Assembly (NCBI GenBank): GCA_016946835.1
Contig: JACVTC010000002.1
Coordinates: 869,501 to 933,500 of the forward strand
Length of the DNA: 64,000 nt
Reading direction: 5' to 3'
Source of the DNA: Neocallimastix lanati (nom. inval.)
Taxonomy: Eukaryota > Neocallimastigomycota > Neocallimastigomycetes > Neocallimastigales > Neocallimastigaceae
Both the position numbers and the translations under genes were made by a program. This document shows, piece after piece, positions 44,870-55,028 of the stretch. The notes below the pieces were generated by a model, which was given only the letters and a program-made list of their open reading frames with translations, was not told the origin of the DNA and did not search any database. The stretch's first letter is position 1. Each line of letters begins with the position of its first letter.

Positions 44870-45245
44870 AATTAAATATTTATTATTTAGTATTTATTAA
44901 TTAATACTCTTTTTATTATTTATTATTTATTATTTATTAATAAATACACTTTTTATTATTTTTTATTTATTATTTATTAATAAATACACTTTTTATTATT
45001 TATTATTTATTATTTAATTATTTATTAATAAATACACTTTTTATTATTTATTATTTATTATTTATTAATAAATACTCTTTTTATTATTTATTATTTATTA
45101 TTTATTAATAAATACTCTTTTTATTATTTATTATTTAATTATTTAATTATTCAATTATTTAATTATTAATTATTAATTATTCAATTATTTAATTATTCAA
45201 TTATTTATTATTCAATTATTCAATTATTCAATTATTTATTTATTA
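44870..45245. repeat. TATT/ATT array, inverted relative to 43020-44130
   Basis: Four to five copies of a unit TTTATTATTTATTATTTATTAATAAATAC[T/A]CTT, the reverse complement of the GAGTATTTATTAATAAAT unit of the array on the left. Confidence 0.9.
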
Positions 45246-46830
45246 TTAATTATATACAGTAATAAAATAATATTAAATAAAATTGTCATTTTATAAAAAT
45301 TAAAGAAATTATTTGTTACTAAAGAAACCATAAAGTAATTAAAATTCGGAGGTCATGACATTTTTGAGTACTTTTATATATATATTCATTTATCCAACCA
45401 TTTTATAGTTTATTATGACTTATTTTACTATATATTAATATATTAACAATTTATATTAAAAAATTTTTTAATATTAATATATAATAAAAGGTGATATTTA
45501 TAATGTTTCCCATCTTTATCTAATATACTAAATAAAATTATTTGAACAAAAATAATTAAATTCATTCAACAAAGATAAATTTATTTTATAACCTTTTACT
45601 ATATTAATTTCTTATTATTAAAAAAAAAAAAAACTAATTTTTAAGGTAATCAGTAAACCTCTAATAACTTCTTAATTTTTCAGGCTAATTAGTATCCATT
45701 AAACATTCTTTTTATTATTATCTAATTTTAACTGGACAATTAGTAGCATTTTATTAAATAAATAGTTTATATTTCTATTTATACTAATTATATAAATTAA
45801 GTAATTTTCTATAAACAATCATTTTTACGAAAAGAATTTAACATTTCTATACAATTAAGTTATTTTTACTAATTTTATTAATATATTTTTTTTTACAATT
45901 TAATAATTTTGTACTTAATAATCTCTATAACTTTAATTTTAATTTATTATAAATTAGTAATTTATATTAAAAAATTTTAAAATATTAATATAAAAAGTTA
46001 CTTTATATGATATTCTTCCTAAAACTACATAATAAAACAAGGAATTAAAGGAGAATTTAAAAAAAAAAACATTTATTCAAATTAGAAAAGGATAATATAA
46101 TAATTTAATAAAATAATTATGAATAGAATAATAATTATGAATAGAATTATAATTATGAATAGAATAATAATTAATAATAATAAAGAATAAGGAAATAAAA
46201 ATATATAATAAAATATTTTTTAATTTTTCTTATTTAGTAATTTGTTTTTGTCTAAAACATTTTATAATGACTTCAAAATATTAATAATAAATGATCATCT
46301 TTTTTGGTTACACAACATATTATTATAATATAAATTAAAGTTTTTAATTTTCTTTATAGTTTGTAATTGTACTTATTTAAAATAACCAATATTTTTTTTT
46401 TAGGAAATTAATTAATTTATATGTAATTATATGTTTTTTAATTTATTTATATCTTATCAAATAGAATGGATAAAGTAAAATATTAGTATATAAGGTTTAA
46501 ATAAATGGAAACCTTACTTTTTAATATTTAGAATAATTGAATATGATTCGTTATTGAATAAAACTTAATTTGAAAGGAAAAATAAAAAAGAATCTGCTAT
46601 TAACACTATTGAAAAGTATAAAATAACAAAAATATCACTATCCAGTTTTTTTAAAAATCAAATAATATAAATTATTTATATTACATATTAATTGCTGGTC
46701 AATAATACTTAAATATATAAAATTTTAGTAGTAAGTAAATAGATGAATAAAGTAATAAAAATAATTAATTTAATTATATGGAGTTATTAAATAAAAAATG
46801 TTTTGTTAATTTGAAATATGTAATTAGAAA
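45246..46830. other. AT-rich upstream region of the dockerin/CBM29 gene
   Basis: No other gene recognised. ATAATTATGAATAGAATA is repeated about four times at 46115-46165. The promoter of the downstream gene must lie at the right end, but no box can be named with confidence. Confidence 0.45.
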
Positions 46831-48523
46831 ATGTTTAAGCAAGTCGGTATTACTGCTTTATTAGTCGCATCAGTTAGTGCTGCCTGTTGGTCTGAATCTC
46901 AAGGTAATAAAGAAGATAGTATTTTTAGAATATTAATTATTGTTCATAAAACTGAAATATATTATTATAAATTATTATTTTAAGGCTACAAATGCTGTAA
47001 GAATTCTAACACAAAGGTTGAATTCACTGATGATAGTGGAGAATGGTAGATATTAGAAAGAAAAAAAGATTATAAAGAAATTATAAAATCATAATTAAAG
47101 CAAATATTTATTAATGTTGTTTATTTTATATTAAAGGGGTATTGAAAATAATGATTGGTGTGGAATTCCAAAGGAAGAGAAAGTTTCATGTTTTTCTGAA
47201 AAAATGGGTATTCAATGCTGTCCAGAAGGAACTGAAATATATTATACCGATAATGATGGTAACTGGTAAGTTGTATTTGTAATAATTTAAAATGTGTAAA
47301 TTTTTTAAAATAATTAACACTAATTATAAATAAAATAAATAAAAAAAAGGGGTATTTACAAAAATGATTGGTGTGGTATTGCCGATAGTACTCCAGAACC
47401 AGCTCCATCTTGCTGGGCTGAAGCTTTAGGATTCAAGTGTTGTGAAACTACTAATGAAGTAGTTTTCACTGACGATAGTGGTAAATGGGGTGTTGAAAAT
47501 GGTGAATGGTGTGGTATAAATGGTAATGTTGTCGTTAAGACTACTGCTAGAAGAACTACTGCCAGAACTACTGCCAGAACTACTGCCAGAACAACAAGAA
47601 CTACTAGAAAGGTTAGAGCAACTTACTCAGTTATTTATGAAACTGGTAAGAAACTTAACAGTGGATATGAAAACTGGGGTTGGTTAGCTAAAATGAGTTT
47701 CAAAGACAACGCCATGGTTGTAACTAGTGACGAAGATGAATATGGTGCTGTTTCTGTTCACAAGAACTCTGGTTACTATGGTACTGGTGGTTGTATTCAC
47801 TTATTAGCTAAGACTGAAAACACTGCTTTAGTTAAGGTTCAAGGTGTTAAAGGTGAACCAGAAGAAGATGCTTTCAGTGTAGGTACTGTTAGATCTTCTG
47901 ATGATTTCACAGAATACAAGTTTGATGTTGATAGTGAATATACTTTCGATCGTATTATTATTCAAGATGGTCAAGCTAGTGGTATTCCAATTAATGTTAG
48001 ATACTTAATTTACTCCACTGGATCTTGTGATGATTTCAATCCACCAGTTGATACTTCATATGTCCCAGCTGCTACCACTACCAAAAAATCTAATGTTAGA
48101 GCTACTTACACTGTTATCTTTAAGAATGCTACCGGTATGCCAAGTGGATATGATAACTGGGGATGGGATTGTTCTATTTCTTACTCTGGTGGTGCTATGG
48201 TTATCACTCCAAAGAAAGGAAAGTATGGAGCTGTTTCCCTTAAGAATACTTCAAGATCTTTCACCGGTGGTTCTCTTCGTTTCGATATGAAGAATGAAGG
48301 TAAGGTTAAGATCCTTGTTGAAAATTCTGACAAGGATGAAAAATTCGATGTTGATACTATTGCCCCAAGTGATGAATACCAAACTTACATCTTTGATATC
48401 GACTTTGATTTACCATTTGACCGTATTGATTTCCAAGATGCTAATGGTACTGGAGATCGTATCTACATTAAGAATCTTGTTTATTCTACCGGTTCTGCTG
48501 AAGATTTCGATTACAATATCTAA
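46831..48523 (+). CDS. NCP1-like cellulosome protein: three dockerins and two CBM29 modules
   Basis: Secreted non-catalytic component of the fungal cellulosome that would bind plant cell-wall glucans/mannans. Four exons (46831-46903, 46985-47045, 47137-47265, 47350-48523) with three introns of 81, 91 and 84 bp. All three start GT and end AG, and all keep frame, giving 478 residues. A signal peptide (MFKQVGITALLVASVSAA) is followed by dockerins at about 19-56 (CWSESQGYKCCK...DDSGEWG...NDWCGI), 63-99 and 109-145. Then comes an Arg/Thr linker with TTAR repeats (about 151-176), then CBM29-like modules at about 177-318 and 337-478. Each module has the W-G-W ligand motif (ENWGW, DNWGW), the conserved Y in YGAVS, and the FDRI-x-x-QD arginine/glutamine. 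In CBM29-2 of Piromyces equi NCP1 equivalent residues contact ligand. The dockerins dock onto scaffoldin cohesins of the complex. The single ORF starting at 47693 is only part of exon 4. Confidence 0.93.
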
Positions 48524-48961
48524 ATTAAAATATAAAAATTAGCTATAAAGTTAATAAAAAAATGAACTATATAAAAATATAGTGAAATATTTAGTTTAAA
48601 TAAATTAATAAAAGCAATTAAAAAAAAAAAAAAAAAAAAACAGAAAAAAAAAAAAAGCTATTAAATGATAAAAATTATTTAGTTTAAATAAATTAATAAA
48701 TTAATAAAAATTTTTAAAAAAATTAATTGAGTATATAAATTTATTAATAGTAGTAAAAATTTACTGTAAAATATAAATAAAAAGTAAATAAAGAGATAAA
48801 AGTAAAAAATAAAGAATAAAAATTATAAAATGATTGTATTGTGTGTATTAATTTAAAAATATTTTATTATTTTAATATATATTATATATTTTTAATTTAT
48901 TATATATTATAATTATAATAAAAATTATTATTATTTATATCTATTGGATGATATATATATG

Positions 48962-48999
<38 letters not shown>

Positions 49000-49062
49000 C
49001 AATAAAATTTTACTTTATAAAATTTATTTATTTTTTTTTTTTTTTTTTTTTTTTTTGTTTTT
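48524..49062. other. AT-rich region downstream of the dockerin/CBM29 gene
   Basis: Presumed 3' UTR, then poly-A/poly-T and (TA)n runs. No gene recognised. Confidence 0.5.
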
Positions 49063-49200
49063 ACCTGTTGTGGCGAAGATAAGCAATCTTTTGAACATTT
49101 GGATATTTAAATGCGATGCTCTTCCCCAATTCCCCGAGCAGGAGTGTACTCGATTTATGTATTTAAATCGCCTGCAAGGGGAATTAACTTTACTCTTATA
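49063..49200 (+). pseudogene. Short LINE fragment
   Basis: CTGTTGTGGCGAAGATAAGC to GCGATGCTCTT (49069-49122) matches LINE B at 58580-58637 almost exactly, the segment coding for the C-terminal CCHC-type zinc motif (CCGEDKQSFEH). Beyond about 49123 similarity is lost. Directly upstream is a poly-T run. Confidence 0.75.
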
Positions 49201-49402
49201 AAGTAGATCCACAGTACTGGTGCAAAATAGTAGTAAAGTTATATTTTGTGTTAATTAATAACATTATGCGCAATGGTAATGTTATTGGTAAAATTTTTCT
49301 GGTGAACACTCACTGCGGAATATAATGGTGCATTTTTGGAACATTGTTAAATAAGTTACACCCAAGAATTAGTAATACATTTTCATTGTATTTCTATTTT
49401 CA
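49201..49402. other. Short interval upstream of LINE A
   Basis: Not recognised. The sequence is of moderate complexity (for example GAACACTCACTGCGGAATAT near 49304) and may belong to the older LINE fragment. Confidence 0.35.
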
Positions 49403-49790
49403 TGTAGTATTACTATTCTCATGTAAGAATCTATTGTATTCAATTGTATTTCAACTTTATATTTCATGTATCACGTTGTAAGAGATTGATTCACTCTAAA
49501 TCTTGTAGTAATTTATTTAACTCTTTACTAATTTTGTGCCATTTTATTTCATCAATTCAATCTTAGTCATTAAATACTTTATGATATTCAATTTAAATAA
49601 TATACTGAAAAAAGTGCTAAATCAAATTATTTTTCAATCATTCAACAAACTACTAATTATCGAAATTATTTACTCCAAAAAGATATAAAATTATTACAAT
49701 TCTCATTATACTCAAGACTTTATAATAAAAATTGACTTTTTTTTATTTTTTTTTTTTTTAGTTATTAATTTTTAGTTTTTTATTACTATT

Positions 49791-52700
49791 ATGGAAATCC
49801 AATTTATAAGAAATAAGAATTTCATTCTAAGAGGTTCAAGGTGCCACGGTATACCAATGGAGAATACGAAACTACTCTTTATCCGCGGACTTCGATCTTG
49901 GCCAGAAATCAAAATGAGAAGACATTTAAAGAAAACTCTGTATGAATTAAATGATAAGGTTTTATCAGTTAAACGTATTGCTAATTTTAATGATGCATTC
50001 TTTAAAATTAAAATAGTAAGTAATGAAGAAGAATTAACATCTATTACTGATTGTATTGTTAATAGTTTCAAACGTGCTTCAATTAACGTTATTAATTGTA
50101 GCAAAAGGAATCATAAATACAGTTTTTCTTCACTCAAAAGGAAACATTTTGCCTTATCAGAAAAAGTGAATTCATCTTATAATATCAACTTATTCACTAC
50201 TTCAAATTCAAATGCAGATTCAAGTCAAAATTCAAATTCAAGTTCAAATACAGATTCATGTTCAAGTTCAAGTACAAGCTCAAGTTCAAGTTCAAGTACA
50301 AGTTCAAGTACAAGCTCAAGTTCAAGTTCAAGTACAAGTTTAAGTACAAGTTCAAGTACAGGTTCAAGTTCAAGTTCAAGTCCAAGTTCAAGTACAATTT
50401 CAAGTTCAAGTTCAAGTACAAGTTCAAGTACAAGTTCAAGTTCAAGTTCAAGTTCAAGTACAAGTTCAAGTTCAATTTCAAATTTATGTTTAAATTCAGT
50501 TTCAAGCTCAGATTCAAATTCAAATTTCAGTTCAATCAATTATAATAATTCCAATAATATTAATAACACTCATATTAATAATAATACAGTTAAAGAATTT
50601 TCTCTCTGTGTCAGTTGGAATACTAATGGATGGAACTTTGATAAAAAAGACAGTGTTGAATTCTTTATTTCAATGTACAAACCACTTTTCTTATGCTTTC
50701 AGGAAACAGGAAATGGTTCAGGTTCTAGCAGTAAATATCTATGTCGAGTATCATTAAAAAACTACAAACATTTCTTCAAAAAAGCTAATAATGAAATTCC
50801 CGGTAAAAGAGGTCTTTATATTGGGTTTCATAATTCTTGTCAAGCCTCTCTTGAAAACAACACTTATGAGTATATTATTTCCTTGTATACTTATAATTTT
50901 TGGAATTTCACTAAATGTTCTATTGGTAATGTGTACGTACCTCATAGTGGCCATAGCCTTCATGCTAGAGCTGCTAGAATTGAAATATTATCTTGGTTAA
51001 ATAGTCACTCTTCTCATCCTTCAATGTTGGTTGGTGATTTTAATTTACCTACTGAGAAATTAAGTAATTTGCTCTCTAAATTTAGTAATTGGAAAATTCT
51101 TCCCTTATGGGGCTCCCCAATTTCATGGAGTAGAGGTAATAGAGAATCTGATATAGATCATGCGATTGTCAATGATCATATGTTAGATTTACTTTCATAT
51201 GGTACTTTTATTGACTTTCCCCCCATTTCGGATCATAAACCTTTATTAATAAAAGGTAAATGTTTTTCATCAGTTAATTCAGATAATTCTTTCTCTCTGC
51301 CTAAAAAGACAGTTAAATGGGATAGATTAAAATGTATAAATGAAAAAGAATCAATTTTTGACAACAACTATTTTAGTGTATTAGAGGAAGTGATTTCAGA
51401 TCCTAATATTAGTATTGATGATATTTCAAAGAAATTTATTTCAACTTCATTCAATATTGCTAAGGAACTTAATATCACGTCAATTTCAGAAGTTCGAAAA
51501 TCTTTTTTTCATATGTCGCAGAAAATATTTAATTTGCAAAAACTCAAAATGAAATTATATAAATCCATTAAAAGAAGAGGTTCTTATCATAATTTAGATG
51601 AATTTGAAGAATTAATTGATAAATATAATAGAATGTGCAAAATTATTCATCATATGTGTAATATTTATAGGAAAACTGAATACCAACATTGGATTAATAC
51701 AGGATGTGAATATATGAAATCTCATAACCCTAAAAAAGCTTGGAAATGGCTTAAAACAACAGCAAAAGTAGATAAATTTAAAAATATGTCAAATTCTCCA
51801 GTAAAGGACAAAAATGGTAAACTAGCTACTTCTACTAAAGAACAGTTAGAAGTATGGCACAATCACTATAAAAAACTTGCTTCAAGCCATTCTGATATCA
51901 ATAGTGCATTAATCGAATGGTATAATAAATTTTCCAATGGAACAATTAGGTATACGAGACACAATGAATGGGATATAAATCAAGACATCAGTATAGAAGA
52001 AATTAGAGAAGCAATTTTGGCTACTCCAAATTTTAAAGCTTCAGGCCCGGATGGAATTCCTATTGAATTTTATAAAGCTTTAATTCCTCCGGATGACGAA
52101 AATTCAGTAAATAATTCTTCTTCTGGTTTAAATTGTTTACAGAAGATATACTCAAGAATTTGGAATGGAGAATTTCCTAGCTCATGGAATGAAGCAAGTA
52201 TTATATCTATTCCTAAAAAAGGAGATGATCTATCTGATTGTGACAATTATCGAGGTATCTCTCTGATTAACAATGGTATTAAACTCATTTCGAAAATAGT
52301 CTCCAAAAGAATTTCAGAATATGGACTTAAAAATAATTTTATTAGGCCAGAGCAATTTGGATTTCGTACTAAAGAAGAATGTGTTAGTTTATTTATTTCA
52401 ATTCGAGAAATTTGTCAAAGGCGTAAAAATGATAATAAAGAAACTTACCTAGCTTTTCTAGATTTAAAAAAGGCATATGATTCTGTTCCAATAGGTAATA
52501 TTTTATATAAATTAGATGCTTTAGGTATTAGAGGTAAATGTTATCAATTTATAAAAAATCTATATTTGACATCCAAAGCTAGTGTTAAAATTGATGATCA
52601 ATATTCGGAATCTTTTAATATTATGAAAGGAGTTAGACAAGGTTGTCCACTATCACCAATTCTTTTCAATCTTTTTATTAATGACATTTTTAATGATGTT

Positions 52701-54260
52701 TCAGAACTTGGAATTCCTTTAGGCGAATCTAGATGTTGTGGTGGACTCTTTGCAGATGATATTGTTCTATGCGCACCGTCAAGAACTAAGTTGAAAAAAA
52801 TGCTTAAGAAGGTAAATGAATGGGCTAAATTTAATATGATGAATTTTGGAATTAATAAGTGTGCAACGATGGTGATTCGACCAGACACACCTCTTTTTCA
52901 AAATAAAAGAGATCCTACTTTTTATCTTGCTGGTCAACCAATTCCAATAACTAAATGTTATACCTATTTAGGTATACCATTTGATAAAAGCTTATCGTTG
53001 AAACCTATTATTAAATTACTTAACTCTAAAGTAACTAAAGCTCTCTTTTCTGTTAGTAAATTTCTTTCAAATTCCAAAATTCCTATTCCATTTAAGAAGA
53101 TTATAATTAACTCTTATGTACTTAGTAAAGTCTCTTACTTTGCACCTTTACTTGGTTCGAATAAAACGAGAACAAATAATACTCAGAAATTAATTAATAA
53201 AGGATTAAGATGGATTGCAGGTATACAAAAAGCCAAATCATTTATTAATGTATATTCTATTTCAAAAGATTTACATATTCCTCCATTGTCAGCTAAGTGT
53301 GCTTTGTCTCAGGTCAAATGTTTTGATAAATGGAAAAATTCAAATTGTATTATTTCCTATTTAGTTAATAATATTCCAAAATCTAGAAAATATACATGGA
53401 CAAAAGAAAGTAGAACTCTTAAACGTAAACTAGAGAAAAGAGGTAATAACGATAATAAAATCAAGGATTTTTATTGGAAAAGAGATATGAAAATCAATTC
53501 TATTAAAGCTGAGTTTTATGACAAAAACAAATTCGAAGAAACATCAAAATTTATAAAACTTTGTTATGACTATCCTGATCTTTCATATGGTTTCTATTGG
53601 CTATTGAGAGCACGAAGCGGATATAGATTAGATGCTAGAATTGCTAAAGCTGCAAAAATAGTGGACCAAATGTGTCCTAATTTTTGTCCCTGTTGTAAAA
53701 GTAATAAACAATGGATAAGTCATTGGTTAATTGATTGTCCCTTTTTCAATCATACTCGTAGTAAAGTTAATGATAAAATTTTATTTTTATATAATGCTTT
53801 TTACCGTGGCAACCTAACAAATGATATTGTTAATAGTAATAATGATAATAGTAATAGTAATAATAGTAATAGTTATAATAGTAATAATAATATTAGTAAT
53901 AGTATTTTTAGTAATGTTAGTAATAGTATTGAAAATAATGTGTATATTGATTCTAGTGTGTGTGAAAAAGTGTTTAATTTCCTTCTTGGAGGTCGAAGTA
54001 TTAATAACAATACAAGGGAATGGAAGGATCTATTTAAGTGCCAGATGAAATCAGGTGCTTATTCTGATACTCCGTTCTTAGTGGTTACTGCGGCACTTCT
54101 CCAATCGATTATACCTATTGCTATTGGCCAGCAATGGTCTTTGTTCAATAGGTTCAAATCGAATCGTACTACTACTACCAAGAGCGTCAATGCTGAAGAA
54201 ACAGTAATACAGGCCAGCAGGGCTAGCGCAACCAATGAAGATCATAATTTTGTATCTTAA
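49791..54260 (+). CDS. LINE A ORF: RNA-binding-like N-terminus, endonuclease, reverse transcriptase, zinc motif
   Basis: 1489 residues, intact. Residues about 20-105 form a beta-alpha-beta-like segment (LLFIRGLRSWPEIK ... FNDAFFKIKI) conserved in LINEs B and C. Residues about 139-230 are almost pure serine, encoded by (TTCAAG)n. The apurinic-type endonuclease begins at about 272: CVSWNTNGWNF, CFQETGN, VGDFNLP (about 413), ESDIDHAIVND and SDHKPLL (about 479). The reverse transcriptase is at about 740-1010: FKASGPDGIPIEF, IPKKGDDLSDCDNYRGISLI, RPEQFGFR, YLAFLDLKKAYDSVP, GVRQGCPLSPILFNLFIND and catalytic GGLFADDIVL. A C-terminal zinc motif CPCCKSNKQWISHWLIDC lies at about 1298. Such an enzyme nicks DNA and copies its RNA at the nick. 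No RNase H domain is seen. The LINE clade cannot be decided by eye. Confidence 0.93.
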   Translation: MEIQFIRNKNFILRGSRCHGIPMENTKLLFIRGLRSWPEIKMRRHLKKTLYELNDKVLSVKRIANFNDAFFKIKIVSNEEELTSITDCIVNSFKRASINVINCSKRNHKYSFSSLKRKHFALSEKVNSSYNINLFTTSNSNADSSQNSNSSSNTDSCSSSSTSSSSSSSTSSSTSSSSSSSTSLSTSSSTGSSSSSSPSSSTISSSSSSTSSSTSSSSSSSSSTSSSSISNLCLNSVSSSDSNSNFSSINYNNSNNINNTHINNNTVKEFSLCVSWNTNGWNFDKKDSVEFFISMYKPLFLCFQETGNGSGSSSKYLCRVSLKNYKHFFKKANNEIPGKRGLYIGFHNSCQASLENNTYEYIISLYTYNFWNFTKCSIGNVYVPHSGHSLHARAARIEILSWLNSHSSHPSMLVGDFNLPTEKLSNLLSKFSNWKILPLWGSPISWSRGNRESDIDHAIVNDHMLDLLSYGTFIDFPPISDHKPLLIKGKCFSSVNSDNSFSLPKKTVKWDRLKCINEKESIFDNNYFSVLEEVISDPNISIDDISKKFISTSFNIAKELNITSISEVRKSFFHMSQKIFNLQKLKMKLYKSIKRRGSYHNLDEFEELIDKYNRMCKIIHHMCNIYRKTEYQHWINTGCEYMKSHNPKKAWKWLKTTAKVDKFKNMSNSPVKDKNGKLATSTKEQLEVWHNHYKKLASSHSDINSALIEWYNKFSNGTIRYTRHNEWDINQDISIEEIREAILATPNFKASGPDGIPIEFYKALIPPDDENSVNNSSSGLNCLQKIYSRIWNGEFPSSWNEASIISIPKKGDDLSDCDNYRGISLINNGIKLISKIVSKRISEYGLKNNFIRPEQFGFRTKEECVSLFISIREICQRRKNDNKETYLAFLDLKKAYDSVPIGNILYKLDALGIRGKCYQFIKNLYLTSKASVKIDDQYSESFNIMKGVRQGCPLSPILFNLFINDIFNDVSELGIPLGESRCCGGLFADDIVLCAPSRTKLKKMLKKVNEWAKFNMMNFGINKCATMVIRPDTPLFQNKRDPTFYLAGQPIPITKCYTYLGIPFDKSLSLKPIIKLLNSKVTKALFSVSKFLSNSKIPIPFKKIIINSYVLSKVSYFAPLLGSNKTRTNNTQKLINKGLRWIAGIQKAKSFINVYSISKDLHIPPLSAKCALSQVKCFDKWKNSNCIISYLVNNIPKSRKYTWTKESRTLKRKLEKRGNNDNKIKDFYWKRDMKINSIKAEFYDKNKFEETSKFIKLCYDYPDLSYGFYWLLRARSGYRLDARIAKAAKIVDQMCPNFCPCCKSNKQWISHWLIDCPFFNHTRSKVNDKILFLYNAFYRGNLTNDIVNSNNDNSNSNNSNSYNSNNNISNSIFSNVSNSIENNVYIDSSVCEKVFNFLLGGRSINNNTREWKDLFKCQMKSGAYSDTPFLVVTAALLQSIIPIAIGQQWSLFNRFKSNRTTTTKSVNAEETVIQASRASATNEDHNFVS
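50208..50525 (+). repeat. (TTCAAG)n hexanucleotide tract inside LINE A
   Basis: Codes for the poly-serine region of the LINE protein. The same composition opens frames on both strands (Lys-Phe-Lys-Tyr, Leu-Asn-Leu-Asn and Glu-Leu-Glu-Leu), which are not genes. Confidence 0.9.
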
Positions 54261-54494
54261 AATTATGATTAACATTGCGAAGTCAAAGTTAATTATTATA
54301 CTTCAGTATAATAATGCCCTTGTGAAGTCTTACAAATATTAATTAAATGAAACTAGAATATATTATACCATTATTTTATTTTTATTTTGTGTTTTATTTT
54401 TTGTTTATTTTTTTATCTTTTTTTTTTTTTTATTATTTTATTACATGTATTTTATCAAATATTTAATTAATAAAGATGAAACAAGTTTGCTGCC

Positions 54495-54537
<43 letters not shown>

Positions 54538-54539
<2 letters not shown>

Positions 54540-55028
54540 ATATAAATCATAACTGTATTTTTAAATCAATTTTTCAACCAAAAGAAATTTTTACACTATA
54601 CTACTAACAATATTGTTTTTATATTTTTTTTTTTCTCCTATATTTCCAAAGTTTTTCTATTCTATATATTTATATATATTATATATATATATATATTTTT
54701 TTTTTCTATCTTTATATATTTTACTTTATATTTTTATATAAATTTTTACTTCAGGTTTTCAATTTTCATATCCTTTTAAAATATTTTTTATTTTTTACTT
54801 TAAATAAATATATTATTTTACATTATATTTTATTGAATAAATAATTTTTCCACTAACTATTGTTTTTTAATATATCTTAGGAAATTCAATTCATGTGAAA
54901 CAATTATCTTTTATATTCAGTAAATTTAAATGTTAATATTTTATATATAATTCTTTGGTATTCAATCCTTATAATAAATTCACAATAAATAGAAATTAAG
55001 TCAGTTCTGTTATCATCAAACTCTAAAC
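54538..55028 (+). other. Region between LINE A tail and LINE B ORF
   Basis: AT-rich. Its right part (about 54850-55028) is probably the 5' UTR of LINE B. I cannot place the 5' end of B because no second copy of this sequence is in the window. Confidence 0.5.

Larger units (their letters stand above)
49403..54537 (+). mobile_element. LINE A: full-length non-LTR retrotransposon
   Basis: 5' end at TGTAGTATTACTATTCTCATG, shared exactly with LINE C at 59628. A 388-base 5' UTR, one long ORF (49791-54260), a 3' UTR with AATAAA at about 54470, and a poly-A tail of 40 bases (54498-54537). I found no clear target duplication: the sequence after the tail (TTATATAAATC) is not seen before 49403. Confidence 0.9.

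Noticed and set aside
47693-48523. A 276-residue gene starting at the ATG 47693
   Set aside because: The frame is open upstream through the linker and dockerins, and the ATG lies inside the first CBM29 module. Three well-formed introns give a better start at 46831.
50197-50545. ORFs with Lys-Phe-Lys-Tyr, Leu-Asn-Leu-Asn and Glu-Leu-Glu-Leu repeats
   Set aside because: They are alternative frames of the (TTCAAG)n tract that encodes the poly-serine part of LINE A.
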